Position numbers and translations under genes: made by a program. A stretch of 53,995 nucleotides of DNA from Tychonema sp. LEGE 06208 (GTDB lineage: Bacteria; Cyanobacteriota; Cyanobacteriia; Cyanobacteriales; Microcoleaceae), in NCBI RefSeq assembly GCF_015207505.1, contig NZ_JADEWT010000033.1:1-53995 (forward strand), in the 5' to 3' direction. This document shows, piece after piece, positions 46,462-53,995 of the stretch (its first letter is position 1; every line of letters begins with the position of its first letter). The notes below the pieces were generated by a model. That model ran no database searches. It saw nothing but the letters and a program-made list of their open reading frames with translations, and had not been told where the DNA came from.

Positions 46462-46991
46462 GCCACCGGAATTGTTGATACAATTAATCTGCGTTAATCT
46501 GTGTTTATCAGCCCTCATCTGCGGTTTAAAAAAGAGATAATTTATCACCGCAGATGACAATTGATTGACGCCGATTCACGCAGATGCAGAGAAATCATTA
46601 GTCAATTGTAAAATCCTGTCAACAGTCAACAATCACTGACGCTGCAACCAGGGTAAACGCATCTTGGTAGACAATGCTGTGCGTGTGAGTTTGTGCGCGA
46701 TCGCAATTATCGATTTTAGCCGGTTTAGCCACCCGATCGACCGGGCGACATTGTTTTGAGTATTTTTGCTTAGGCGATCGTTGATGGGGCGATCGACCTT
46801 TCGGCTCAAATCCGCTGAAATATAAGTATTGCGGGTATGCAGACAGCAGTGCGCCTTCCTGCGGATATCGGTAACAGTCGATCGAATTTGAATTCAATTG
46901 CCGACAACTCAAGAGAATCTATTAAGATATATAGACTTGCCCAAATCTTGCCAGTTCAAGATTGCAAGTTCAGACTCTACTGGAGCTTCTC
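46462..46991. other. Gene-free region
   Basis: Positions 46480-46590 carry accgcagat-family palindromes, and 46690-46890 several HIP1/cgatcg sites. A minus-strand open frame at 46619-46912 is rich in rare residues, starts without a ribosome-binding site and looks non-coding. The promoter of the following gene probably lies near 46900-46960. Confidence 0.45.
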
Positions 46992-48110
46992 ATGTTAGCC
47001 GAGCTAATCTCTTCCAGACGCATACTCAAAGCCAAACTCCTCGACTTCTTAGGACTTCCCGAAAATTGCGAAGACAAAACAGATAACATCGTCAACCGAA
47101 TTGTATCCGTACTAGAAATAAACGCAGCCGAACAACAAAGATTTTTGGAGACATTCAAAAGTGAATTAGCCGTCGCTCCGGTAGAATTAGAAGCAATGCT
47201 CAAGTGTTCGGCAGCAGAACGCCAGCAATGGATCGAACAAGGCAAACTTCCTATTTTAGAATACCGCTCTTTCCTCAAATCTGGAATTCATTTAGAATAT
47301 CCCGTTCACGACAGAAGATTCATCTTAACTCTCACGCCAGCAGATATTAACAACTGGCGCAAAGAACCCAAAGCGCCTATCAAAACTAATGACCAAACAG
47401 CGGCTGCTGTCAGTACAAAAAACCCCGAAGAAAACGAACAATCCCGAATAGCTTTTAGTTCAGCTTGGGAAAAAATAATTGCCGACTGGAAAGAACAAGG
47501 TTCGGCGGAAATTTCTGCAACCTTCCAGCTAGCTTACTGGACAGTTTGGGCATCACGGTGGGCCAAAGAAAATCAGATCAAAAGTCAAGGAAGTGAATCT
47601 AAGAAAATCTACGAAACTCACCAGCAGGAATGGTACCATCGCAAAAATCAAGCAGTTAAGTTACTGATTGAAATGCCCTACGCCATGCTTTACTTTTATC
47701 GTCCTCCCGATGGTGACAAATTATATCTGGAACTGTGCGACGACCACCAGGATATGATGAAAGATGACTACTATTGGGACAAGTGGGAGTTTTTTAATCA
47801 GAATCGCAAACTGGTAAATAGATGCCGCGAATGCGTGTACTGCGAAACCAAAGATTATTACTCGCTTTACTATCTCGAAATCAAGAGCGACAAGTTTCCC
47901 GATTTTAGTTTTTCCTACCACACGCCGTACACCATCGGCCGAAAATTTTTGCCGCATCCCGAAACGCTTCCTCCCGTTGACCACGTAGAACAAGACGGCA
48001 TTTTTCGCTTTGGCCGCCCGCTGCTACAACAAGAAAAAGTTATTCACACAGAAAAGGATGTGTTGCTCAAGTTTGAGGCGGCTTTGGCTGAGGCCAAAAA
48101 GTTTGTTTAG
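46992..48110 (+). CDS. Hypothetical protein
   Basis: A 372-aa protein that I do not recognise. The start ATG 46992 has ggag seven bases upstream (tggagcttctcatg) and is better than a TTG at 46962. The N-terminal 100 residues are helical (LGLPENCEDKTDNIVNRIVS); the central part mentions no known motif; the C-terminal half contains YAMLYFYRPPDGDKLYLELC, a paired-Cys element CRECVYCETKDYY (possible metal ligand or disulphide) and PYTIGRKFLPHPETLPPVDH. No signal peptide or membrane segment. Single gene flanked by repeat tracts. Confidence 0.7.
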   Translation: MLAELISSRRILKAKLLDFLGLPENCEDKTDNIVNRIVSVLEINAAEQQRFLETFKSELAVAPVELEAMLKCSAAERQQWIEQGKLPILEYRSFLKSGIHLEYPVHDRRFILTLTPADINNWRKEPKAPIKTNDQTAAAVSTKNPEENEQSRIAFSSAWEKIIADWKEQGSAEISATFQLAYWTVWASRWAKENQIKSQGSESKKIYETHQQEWYHRKNQAVKLLIEMPYAMLYFYRPPDGDKLYLELCDDHQDMMKDDYYWDKWEFFNQNRKLVNRCRECVYCETKDYYSLYYLEIKSDKFPDFSFSYHTPYTIGRKFLPHPETLPPVDHVEQDGIFRFGRPLLQQEKVIHTEKDVLLKFEAALAEAKKFV

Positions 48111-48111
48111 T

Positions 48112-48186
48112 CAGTAGTCAGTAGTCAGTAGTCAGTAGTCAGTAGTCAGTAGTCATTAGTCATTAGTCATTAGTCATTAGTCATTG
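48112..48186. repeat. Heptamer array cagtagt/cattagt
   Basis: Six cagtagt units run straight into five cattagt units right after the stop codon of the preceding gene. Confidence 0.9.
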
Positions 48187-48218
48187 GTTTAAAAGTAGAG
48201 TAATGTGCACGCGCGCCG

Positions 48219-48375
48219 ACTTGAGAAACCGGGTTTCTTTTAATATTTCTCGTCACTCAACCCACAACCCTTAGAAATCGGGTTTCTTAGTCACGCACTC
48301 ACGACCAGAGAAACCGGGTTTCTTTCAATATTTATCGTTGCTGTTACGAATAATCGTAGAAACCCGGTTTCTTAC
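48219..48375. repeat. Cluster of four agaaaccgggtttct palindromes
   Basis: Near-identical palindromic cores are at about 48222, 48275, 48313 and 48358, the first and third followed by tttcaatattt/ttttaatatttctcgtcactcaac. The dispersed family is also at 11.5, 36.8 and 41.85 kb. Confidence 0.8.
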
Positions 48376-48403
48376 CGTGATATGCACGTCCGTTACTGAT
48401 GAC

Positions 48404-48640
48404 TAATAACCAATAACCAATAACCAATAACCAATAACTAATAACCAATAACCAATAGCCAATAACCAATAACCAATAGCCAATAACCAATAACCAATAA
48501 CCAATAACCAATAGCCAATAACCAATAACCAATAACCAATAACCAATAACCAATAGCCAATAACCAATAGCCAATAACCAATAACCAATAACCAATAACC
48601 AATAGCCAATAACCAATAACCAATAACCAATAACCAATAA
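48404..48640. repeat. Long heptamer array, about 34 units of aataacc/aatagcc
   Basis: About 237 bp of almost perfect 7-bp units (taaccaa with interspersed tagccaa). The array directly abuts the TAG stop codon of the methyltransferase gene. Long open frames on its minus strand are artefacts of the period not being disrupted by stops. Confidence 0.95.
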
Positions 48641-49288
48641 CTATTTTTGAACTTGGATTACTTGAATACTGCCGCCCGCATAAAGTTTGGGTTGTTGAGT
48701 TGCTTGGGAATTGTTAGGTTGAAATCCAACTTCTGCTAACAAACTATTCAAGTCAGTTTCGATTAACTCCCAAGCGGTTTCAGTCTCAAACAACCACAAA
48801 AATACAGCTAACCCCGGCCAAAATACTGGATTTGTGGGTCGATGAAAATCTACCAAAGTGAATACACCCCCGGGCTTGAGTACGCGGTAAACTTCTTGAA
48901 AGATTTGCCTCAACTGTAGGGGCTGCATTTCGTGCATCGCTACGCTGCTGTGCACCAAGTCAAACTCACCGTCGCCAAATGGCATGGATTCGGCAAAAGC
49001 TTCTACATACTTGGCTGACGGTACATTTTTTCTGGCCCGTTCCAGAGATAATGGCGAAGCGTCAAGTCCTGTGACATCCTGGGAATATTGCACGAGAAAC
49101 TGCGTAGTCTGGCCGCTACCGCAACAAAGGTCTAAAATTTTAGTTTCCGCCCTAGGGGTCAAATTTTGCAGGGCTAGCTGGCGAAAACGAGCCTCGCCAC
49201 CTACGCTCAAAGAAGCCAGACGGGCGATCGCGTCGTACAGCCACTGATACCGATAACTTAAATCTCTAAAAATTGTTGCCACAGTCAA
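48641..49288 (-). CDS. Class I SAM-dependent methyltransferase
   Basis: The 215-aa protein has a Rossmann-type methyltransferase core: motif I ILDLCCGSGQT at residues 51-61, VTGLDASPLSLERAR (acidic loop), FAESMPFGDGEFDLVHSSVA and VLKPGGVFTLVDFHRP (post motif). It looks like the UbiE/Methyltransf_11 group; the substrate is not evident. The gene diverges from hemH across 94 bp, so a shared regulatory region is possible. The TAG stop lies at the edge of the heptamer array. Confidence 0.88.
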   Translation of the reverse strand: MTVATIFRDLSYRYQWLYDAIARLASLSVGGEARFRQLALQNLTPRAETKILDLCCGSGQTTQFLVQYSQDVTGLDASPLSLERARKNVPSAKYVEAFAESMPFGDGEFDLVHSSVAMHEMQPLQLRQIFQEVYRVLKPGGVFTLVDFHRPTNPVFWPGLAVFLWLFETETAWELIETDLNSLLAEVGFQPNNSQATQQPKLYAGGSIQVIQVQK

Positions 49289-49382
49289 AATTATGTATAG
49301 CTTGTTATCGACTTAAGATATCATGAGGCTATATTGTTAAAATAAGTAACAGAACTGAGACGATGGGAGAGCTGTAACTGCT

Positions 49383-50546
49383 ATGGGCCGTGTGGGAGTA
49401 TTGCTATTAAACTTGGGCGGGCCAGATCAAATCGAGGATGTCCGTCCTTTCCTGTTCAACTTGTTTGCTGACCCGGAAATCATTCGCATTCCGTTTCCGT
49501 GGATGCAGAAACCGCTCGCCTGGTTGATTTCGACCCTGCGATTTCAGAAATCCCAGGAAAACTACCGCCAAATCGGGGGCGGCTCTCCTTTGCGCCGGAT
49601 TACCGAAGAACAAGCCGCTTCGCTGCAAGAACTCTTGCAAGAAAAGGGACAAGATGCCCGAGTATACGTGGGGATGCGCTATTGGCATCCTTTTACCGAA
49701 GAGGCGATCGCCAAAATTAAGCGCGATCGCATCGAACAGTTGGCAATCTTGCCGCTATATCCTCAATTTTCCATCAGTACCAGCGGTTCTAGCTTCCGGC
49801 AGTTAGAAGAAATGTGGGGCAAAGATCCAGCCCTCAGCGAGATCGAATACACCGCTATTCCTTCTTGGTATCAACGACCTGGTTACATTCAGGCGATGTC
49901 GGAACTGATCGCCCAAGAATTAGACAACAGTCCACATCCCGATCGAGTTCACATCTTTTTCAGCGCCCACGGTGTCCCCCTCAGCTACGTAGAAGAGGCT
50001 GGAGACCCCTATCAGCGCGAGATTGAAGATTGCACTCGTCTGATTATGGAACATTTGAACCGATCGAACGAACACACCCTCGCCTATCAAAGTCGGGTTG
50101 GCCCGGTGGAATGGCTCAAGCCTTACACCGAAGACGCGATTACTGAATTGGCAGAAAGTGGAGTCGAAGATTTGTTGGTAGTTCCGATTAGTTTTGTTTC
50201 GGAACACATCGAGACTCTGCAAGAAATTGACATGGAGTATCGAGAACTAGCAGAAGAATCGGGCATTGAAAATTTCTACCGAGTGCCGGCACTGAATACT
50301 CATCCGGTGTTTATTGAGGCCTTGGCCGATTTAGTCATCGAGTCGATCGAATCTCCCAGCGTTAAATTCTCTGATGTAGTACGCCCTTCCAAGAGAGTCA
50401 AAATGTACCCTCAAGAGCAATGGGAGTGGGGTTTGACGACGGGGGCCGAAGTCTGGAACGGTCGTGTAGCAATGATTGGTTTTATAGCATTAGTGCTCGA
50501 GTTAATTACGGGTCAAGGCCCGCTACACTCGATCGGCTTGCTTTAA
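49383..50546 (+). CDS. hemH: Ferrochelatase with C-terminal CAB-like domain
   Basis: The 387-aa enzyme inserts Fe2+ into protoporphyrin IX. Core motifs: [20 protein letters not shown] at the N-terminus, [28 protein letters not shown] with the catalytic His, and [17 protein letters not shown]. The last 43 residues (345-387) form a linker and a chlorophyll-a/b-binding-like transmembrane helix ([15 protein letters not shown]), the cyanobacterial and plastid-type extension linked to pigment binding and dimerisation. Start ATG 49383 (gggccgtgtgg follows); upstream gagagctgtaact gives a weak Shine-Dalgarno. Confidence 0.97.
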   Translation: MGRVGVLLLNLGGPDQIEDVRPFLFNLFADPEIIRIPFPWMQKPLAWLISTLRFQKSQENYRQIGGGSPLRRITEEQAASLQELLQEKGQDARVYVGMRYWHPFTEEAIAKIKRDRIEQLAILPLYPQFSISTSGSSFRQLEEMWGKDPALSEIEYTAIPSWYQRPGYIQAMSELIAQELDNSPHPDRVHIFFSAHGVPLSYVEEAGDPYQREIEDCTRLIMEHLNRSNEHTLAYQSRVGPVEWLKPYTEDAITELAESGVEDLLVVPISFVSEHIETLQEIDMEYRELAEESGIENFYRVPALNTHPVFIEALADLVIESIESPSVKFSDVVRPSKRVKMYPQEQWEWGLTTGAEVWNGRVAMIGFIALVLELITGQGPLHSIGLL

Positions 50547-50549
50547 ATA

Positions 50550-50740
50550 GGGAATTGGGAATCGGCCCGCGCAGGGAATTGGGAATTGGGAATTGGAAAT
50601 TGAGGCATTGGAAATGGGGGCATTGCTAATTGATAGCAATTAACCATAACTAATAACTCATAACTAATAACCAAGAACCAACAACTAATAACTAATACCC
50701 GATGCTCTGTTTGGCCGATGCCCGATGCCCAATAATTAAA
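50550..50740. repeat. Mixed heptamer tracts (gggaattg, actaataa, gatgccc)
   Basis: The gap between convergent hemH and the DUF4126 gene contains gggaattggg units, a gcccgcgcaggg palindrome shared with 41.75 kb, aactaata units and a cccgatgccc tract. Confidence 0.75.
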
Positions 50741-51352
50741 TTAATCAGGATCGCGCTTGCGGCGGCGGGGATTTCCCCCATCGCCCGCTCTTCCCTGAAT
50801 TCTGTACCAGCGATACCACTCTTTAGAACTGCGAATTGCCAGCCACAGCAGCAGCATAGCAACTAACGCTCCCTGTCGCGGGGCATCAAAGGCAAAGAAA
50901 ACCAAAGAAATGCACAGAACATCTTGCAAAAAAATTACCCAAATCGGCAAACCCCTCAGCCGGTAAAGCCATCCTGCTTGTACCAGTTGCAGCACTAAAG
51001 CCAACAAACCTCCGACAATACCAATAATCCACAGCATCCAAGGATGAGCAATAATTTCGTTGATCGAACTTACCTGAGCGATCGCAATTCCCATAATTGC
51101 TCCTACAATGGGACTGAAAATAATCTGCACAACTTGCAGCATCCGCTGTCCCGCAAAAGTTTTAGAAGCAAATAACTCTAACAGCGACCAACTCACCAAG
51201 ATGGTAATAGCCACTTGGGGAGGAACCCCCGATAATAGAGGTATTTCCGACCAAAGTTTATCAATCCGCAACAAACCAATTAACAGCAGGGGCAGGGCAA
51301 TTCTCATACCCCCCGCCGCCGATGCAGATAACGCGGCTAGGAGTCCAACCAT
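50741..51352 (-). CDS. DUF4126 integral membrane protein
   Basis: The 203-aa protein is of the DUF4126 family with five to six hydrophobic segments: LLAALSASAAGGMRIALPLL, PPQVAITILVSWSLLELFAS, IIFSPIVGAIMGIAIAQV, WMLWIIGIVGGLLALVLQLV and GALVAMLLLWLAI. It keeps the N-terminal Ala/Gly/Ser-rich helix and the SGVPP element typical of the family. The function is unknown. The basic C-terminus (NPRRRKRDPD) is probably cytoplasmic. Start ATG at 51352. Confidence 0.88.
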   Translation of the reverse strand: MVGLLAALSASAAGGMRIALPLLLIGLLRIDKLWSEIPLLSGVPPQVAITILVSWSLLELFASKTFAGQRMLQVVQIIFSPIVGAIMGIAIAQVSSINEIIAHPWMLWIIGIVGGLLALVLQLVQAGWLYRLRGLPIWVIFLQDVLCISLVFFAFDAPRQGALVAMLLLWLAIRSSKEWYRWYRIQGRAGDGGNPRRRKRDPD

Positions 51353-51689
51353 AATAATAATTGAGTTTAGAACATATGCTAGAGCCTCGATCTATGTCAC
51401 AATTTACTTCCCCTGGTGACTGGCTGTGATTTGAGCGATCGAACTCAAATTACCCCTTGAGCTTAAATATATCTCTCTATTTTAAGTGTATTTGCTTAAT
51501 CTCTGCTTGGGAGTGCGATATTGTCGATCGATACAAAGTAGTTGAGTGTTGTTAGTTGACTGTTGTCAGAAGAAAGGAGGCAGCATTCAACCAGGATTGT
51601 GATTAAATTAGCTTAAGCACCAGAAGCTTTCTTCTCTCTGACAACAGTCAACAGTCAACAGTCAACAGTCAACAGTCAACTAACTTCTT
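51353..51689. promoter_or_regulatory. Divergent intergenic region between DUF4126 gene and gdhA
   Basis: About 340 bp. The only structure is a run of six aacagtc heptamers (51644-51684) ending a few bases before the gdhA start, so the gdhA leader would carry the repeat. I see no clear NtcA site. Confidence 0.5.
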
Positions 51690-52976
51690 ATGTCTGACTC
51701 ATTATTTACCGATGCCAGTCGCCGATTAGAACGAGCCTTAAAATATGTATCCCTCTCCGAAGATACGATCGAACGGCTCAAATATCCCAAATCCAGCTTA
51801 ATTGTATCGATTCCCGTGCGGATGGACGACGGTTCCCTGCGAATTTTCCAAGGTTATCGGGTGCGCTACGACAACACCAGAGGCCCCTCTAAAGGAGGAG
51901 TGCGCTACCATCCAAATGTATCCCTCGATGAAGTGCAATCCTTGGCATTTTGGATGACTTTTAAATGTGCGGTTCTCAACATACCATTCGGAGGAGGCAA
52001 GGGCGGAATTACTGTCAATCCCAAAGAATTGTCCAAATTTGAATTGGAAAGGTTGAGCCGGGGTTACATCGATGCGATCGCAGATTTCATCGGCCCCGAT
52101 GTCGATATTCCCGCGCCGGATGTCTACACCAATCCCATGATTATGGGTTGGATGATGGATCAGTACAACATTATTAAGCGACAGCTTTGTCCGGGAGTAG
52201 TGACAGGTAAACCCGTAACAATGGGCGGCAGTTTGGGTCGAGATACCGCAACAGCAATGGGCGCTTTTTTTGTAATAGAAACTCTTCTACCCAAATTTGA
52301 ACTAAATCCTCAAGACACAACCGTAGCAGTGCAAGGTTTTGGTAATGCCGGTGCAGAAATAGCAGAATTGCTGTGGAACGCCGGTTACAAAGTTGTTGCA
52401 GTCAGCGATTCCCAAGGGGGAATTTATGCCAAACAAGGCCTGGACATCCCCAGTATTCGAGGGTTTAAAGACTCTAATAAAGGTATCAAAGCTATTTACT
52501 GCGAAGGTTCAGTTTGCAATATTGCCGAACACGAATTTTTAACAAATGAGCAACTTTTAGCCTTAGATGTAGACGTGCTGGTTCCAGCAGCTTTGGAGAA
52601 TCAAATAACTGAAGCCAATGTTAATGATATCAAGGCTAAGTTTATTTTTGAAGTAGCTAACGGGCCGATCGATTCGGCTGCTGATTTGATTTTAGAAGCG
52701 AGGGGAATTCAGGTAATTCCTGATATTTTAGTGAATGCTGGGGGCGTAACGGTTAGTTATTTTGAGTGGGTGCAAAATCGCAGCGGGCTTTATTGGACGC
52801 TGGAGGAAGTCAACCAGCGGTTGCAGCACAAAATGGTCGAAGAAACTCAGGCAATTTGGAAAATATCTCAAGAATTTTCAGTTTGCATGAGAACTGCGGC
52901 TTACGTGTACGGGTTAAATAGACTCGGAGAAGCTATGAATGCGAAGGGAACCCGGGATTATTATGTGAACGGTTGA
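51690..52976 (+). CDS. gdhA: Glutamate dehydrogenase (Glu/Leu/Phe/Val family)
   Basis: The 428-aa hexameric-type enzyme interconverts 2-oxoglutarate plus ammonium and glutamate with NAD(P)H. The active-site region is PFGGGKGGITVNP (residues 99-111, with the catalytic Lys104), preceded by GPSKGGVRYHP at 65-75 that binds substrate; the dinucleotide fold shows VAVQGFGNAG. The C-terminal ILVNAGGVTVSYFEW is typical. With gltB in the same window the cell has both routes to glutamate. Start ATG 51690, just after a heptamer run. Confidence 0.95.
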   Translation: MSDSLFTDASRRLERALKYVSLSEDTIERLKYPKSSLIVSIPVRMDDGSLRIFQGYRVRYDNTRGPSKGGVRYHPNVSLDEVQSLAFWMTFKCAVLNIPFGGGKGGITVNPKELSKFELERLSRGYIDAIADFIGPDVDIPAPDVYTNPMIMGWMMDQYNIIKRQLCPGVVTGKPVTMGGSLGRDTATAMGAFFVIETLLPKFELNPQDTTVAVQGFGNAGAEIAELLWNAGYKVVAVSDSQGGIYAKQGLDIPSIRGFKDSNKGIKAIYCEGSVCNIAEHEFLTNEQLLALDVDVLVPAALENQITEANVNDIKAKFIFEVANGPIDSAADLILEARGIQVIPDILVNAGGVTVSYFEWVQNRSGLYWTLEEVNQRLQHKMVEETQAIWKISQEFSVCMRTAAYVYGLNRLGEAMNAKGTRDYYVNG

Positions 52977-52982
52977 GGGAAG

Positions 52983-53018
52983 TGCGGTAAGATTGTGCTA
53001 TCGCACAATCTTACCGCA
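52983..53018 (+). terminator. Strong stem-loop after gdhA
   Basis: tgcggtaagattgtgc (52983-52998) and gcacaatcttaccgca (53003-53018) are a perfect 16-bp inverted repeat with a 4-base loop, beginning six bases after the gdhA stop codon (TGA 52974-52976). There is no T-run, so intrinsic termination is likely but not certain; mRNA 3'-end stabilisation is an alternative. Confidence 0.75.
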
Positions 53019-53037
53019 GTTATTCGAGAAAAGCGCA

Positions 53038-53154
53038 GTCTACGAACCAACATGGCAAAACTTGGCTTTGAATTGGGGAATTTTAGGCGTGCACGCAGCA
53101 GTTTATTTAACCGTAACCTTGCTGCTACAAAAGAGAAAAGATATTATTAAATAA
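53038..53154 (+). pseudogene. C-terminal remnant of an ABC-2-type transporter permease
   Basis: An open stretch of 38 codons without a plausible start reads TWQNLALNWGILGVHAAVYL, TVTLLLLQKRKDIIK and then stops at TAA 53152-53154. A final hydrophobic helix ending in a positively charged tail is typical of ABC-2 permease C-termini. The rest of the gene is absent; gdhA and its terminator hairpin lie immediately upstream. Confidence 0.5.
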
Positions 53155-53176
53155 GTAGGTCATCTAGCTACGGAGA

Positions 53177-53866
53177 TTACGCGAAAACCAGAGCCACGCG
53201 AAAACCTATGAGCTGGAAGCGATGGCCCACACAAACCCTGACACGATAGGCACTGCGGCAAGTAAGCGCAGTATCGAACCAGGAACCGCCACGCAGGACT
53301 CGAACATCCCTTCTGCCAGTTTCCCAGGAACTTCCGTCAGTTGGTGCACCGTTCCAGTCTTCGTGCCACGTATCGCTGCACCACTCCAAAACATTGCCGT
53401 GCATATCGCACAGTCCAAAAGCATTGGGGGGAAAACTCCCGACATCGGTTGTTTGTTCACGGGAAAGTCCTGTGGGGGCGTTTGCGTAGCGCCCGTATCC
53501 CTTATAGTTGACTAATTCCGGGGTAATGGTTTCCCCAAAATGAAATGGGGTTGTTGTACCCGCACGACAGGCGTATTCCCATTCTGCTTCACTCAATAGG
53601 CGATATTTTTTCCCGGTTTGTAGCGAGAGTTTGCCACAGAATTCTACGGCATCATCCCACGATACATTTTCTACAGGACGTTTTTCACCTTGGAAACGGG
53701 ATGGGTGGTTTCCCATCACTGCTTGCCACTGTGCTTGGGTGATGGGGTATTTGCCTGCATAAAAAGTGGGTACTGTGACTTGATGCTGGTGACTTTGCTG
53801 ATAATTTACTCCCTCTTCGTCGTTGGGGGAACCCATCATAAATGTGCCGCCGGAAATGTAAACCAT
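53177..53866 (-). CDS. Formylglycine-generating-enzyme family (SUMF1-like) protein
   Basis: The 229-aa domain has all landmark motifs: MVYISGGTFMMGSPNDEEG at the N-terminus, PTFYAGKYPITQAQWQAVMG, RPVENVSWDDAVEFCGKL, YRLLSEAEWEYACRAGTTTP, NAFGLCDMHGNVLEWCSDTW and VLRGGSWFDTALTCRSAYRV. Many cyanobacterial relatives are fused to kinase, caspase or other N-terminal domains; here only the FGE-sulfatase domain is present and it begins exactly at the domain edge (in-frame upstream sequence is only TDALE before a stop), so it may be a 5'-truncated gene. The start ATG 53866 has no clear ribosome-binding site. Catalysis on sulfatases is not implied. Confidence 0.8.
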   Translation of the reverse strand: MVYISGGTFMMGSPNDEEGVNYQQSHQHQVTVPTFYAGKYPITQAQWQAVMGNHPSRFQGEKRPVENVSWDDAVEFCGKLSLQTGKKYRLLSEAEWEYACRAGTTTPFHFGETITPELVNYKGYGRYANAPTGLSREQTTDVGSFPPNAFGLCDMHGNVLEWCSDTWHEDWNGAPTDGSSWETGRRDVRVLRGGSWFDTALTCRSAYRVRVCVGHRFQLIGFRVALVFA

Positions 53867-53995
53867 TTCTAGGGCGTCGGTTCAGTATTAGGAGTTGACA
53901 AAACAAACTGAAAATGATATGTGAATTGAAAAGCCTGTTAAATTCTGACAATCAGGAAGAAGGAAGAAACCTTATGCGCCCTCCCTTATGGCATC

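Noticed and set aside
46619-46912. 97-codon minus-strand frame
   Set aside because: No ribosome-binding site, unusual composition, dense HIP1 sites and no recognisable motif.
48344-48637. Minus-strand open frames coding repeated VIGYWLL
   Set aside because: They are translations of the heptamer array; three overlapping frames all stay open because the repeat contains no stop.
48404-48640. CRISPR array
   Set aside because: The period is 7 bp with no unique spacers; it is an STRR array. No direct repeats with 30-40 bp spacers occur anywhere, including around the cas scar.
1-53995. tRNA or rRNA genes
   Set aside because: I looked for T-loop (ggttcgaatcc-type) signatures and rRNA-like conserved blocks and saw none convincing; this reading is by eye and could miss a degenerate tRNA.

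Overview
The window is cyanobacterial chromosome, most likely from a filamentous Oscillatoriales (Microcoleus/Oscillatoria-like) genome. The evidence is in the sequence: many HIP1 palindromes (gcgatcgc), long heptameric short tandem repeats between genes, a ferrochelatase with a C-terminal chlorophyll-a/b-binding-like helix, a fused PyrF-PyrE protein, a bifunctional class II fructose/sedoheptulose bisphosphatase, and XisH/XisI proteins. The genus is inference. I saw no rRNA, tRNA, intact IS element or CRISPR array.

Layout. 0.1-10.4 kb: glpX, hemA (glutamyl-tRNA reductase), a UPF0182 membrane protein, a large two-partner-secretion (filamentous-haemagglutinin-type) exoprotein, an IscA/SufA-type protein and a mannose-6-phosphate-isomerase-type cupin. 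10.7-13.2 kb: a DUF433/DUF5615 toxin-antitoxin (TA) pair, an orphan type ISP restriction-modification C-terminal domain, and an excisionase-like antitoxin/PIN toxin pair with a third, amber-interrupted gene. 13.5-18.1 kb: glutamate synthase. 18.2-24.2 kb: a dense island of small modules (LRAT-like protein, Panacea antitoxin plus partner, S1 protein, xisH/xisI, RelE-type TA, DUF4926, a toxin-like orphan followed by a winged-helix/HicB fusion, mazEF), several visibly broken. 24.2-30.2 kb: class II amidotransferase, thermonuclease, ACP phosphodiesterase, acetyl-CoA synthetase and a second DUF433/DUF5615 pair. 30.4-36.5 kb: a decayed endonuclease-like gene, a DUF4336 protein, a metallophosphoesterase and galT. 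36.85-37.41 kb: a scar in which the 5' part of a cas3 helicase gene is joined to most of a cas2 gene. 37.6-46.2 kb: leuB, pyrF-pyrE, a broken pentapeptide-repeat gene, a DUF547 protein, three exported proteins and pheS. 47-54 kb: a hypothetical protein, a methyltransferase, hemH, DUF4126, gdhA, an ABC-permease remnant and a formylglycine-generating-enzyme-family protein.

How genes relate. HemA and HemH are the first and last steps of the tetrapyrrole/haem route but lie 47 kb apart. GltB and GdhA are the two glutamate-forming activities. LeuB, PyrF-PyrE, PheS, Acs and GlpX are isolated housekeeping genes, mostly in single-gene units separated by repeats. The accessory block shows repeated loss of function: a relE-type toxin gene and mazF each carry a one-base frameshift while the antitoxins are intact, xisH and two other genes carry single in-frame amber codons, and the cas locus has collapsed to a two-gene scar.

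Most novel candidate: the translationally coupled trio at 22.3-23.4 kb, a stand-alone protein resembling a polymorphic-toxin C-terminal domain, followed by a winged-helix-HicB fusion that would suit an antitoxin or immunity regulator.
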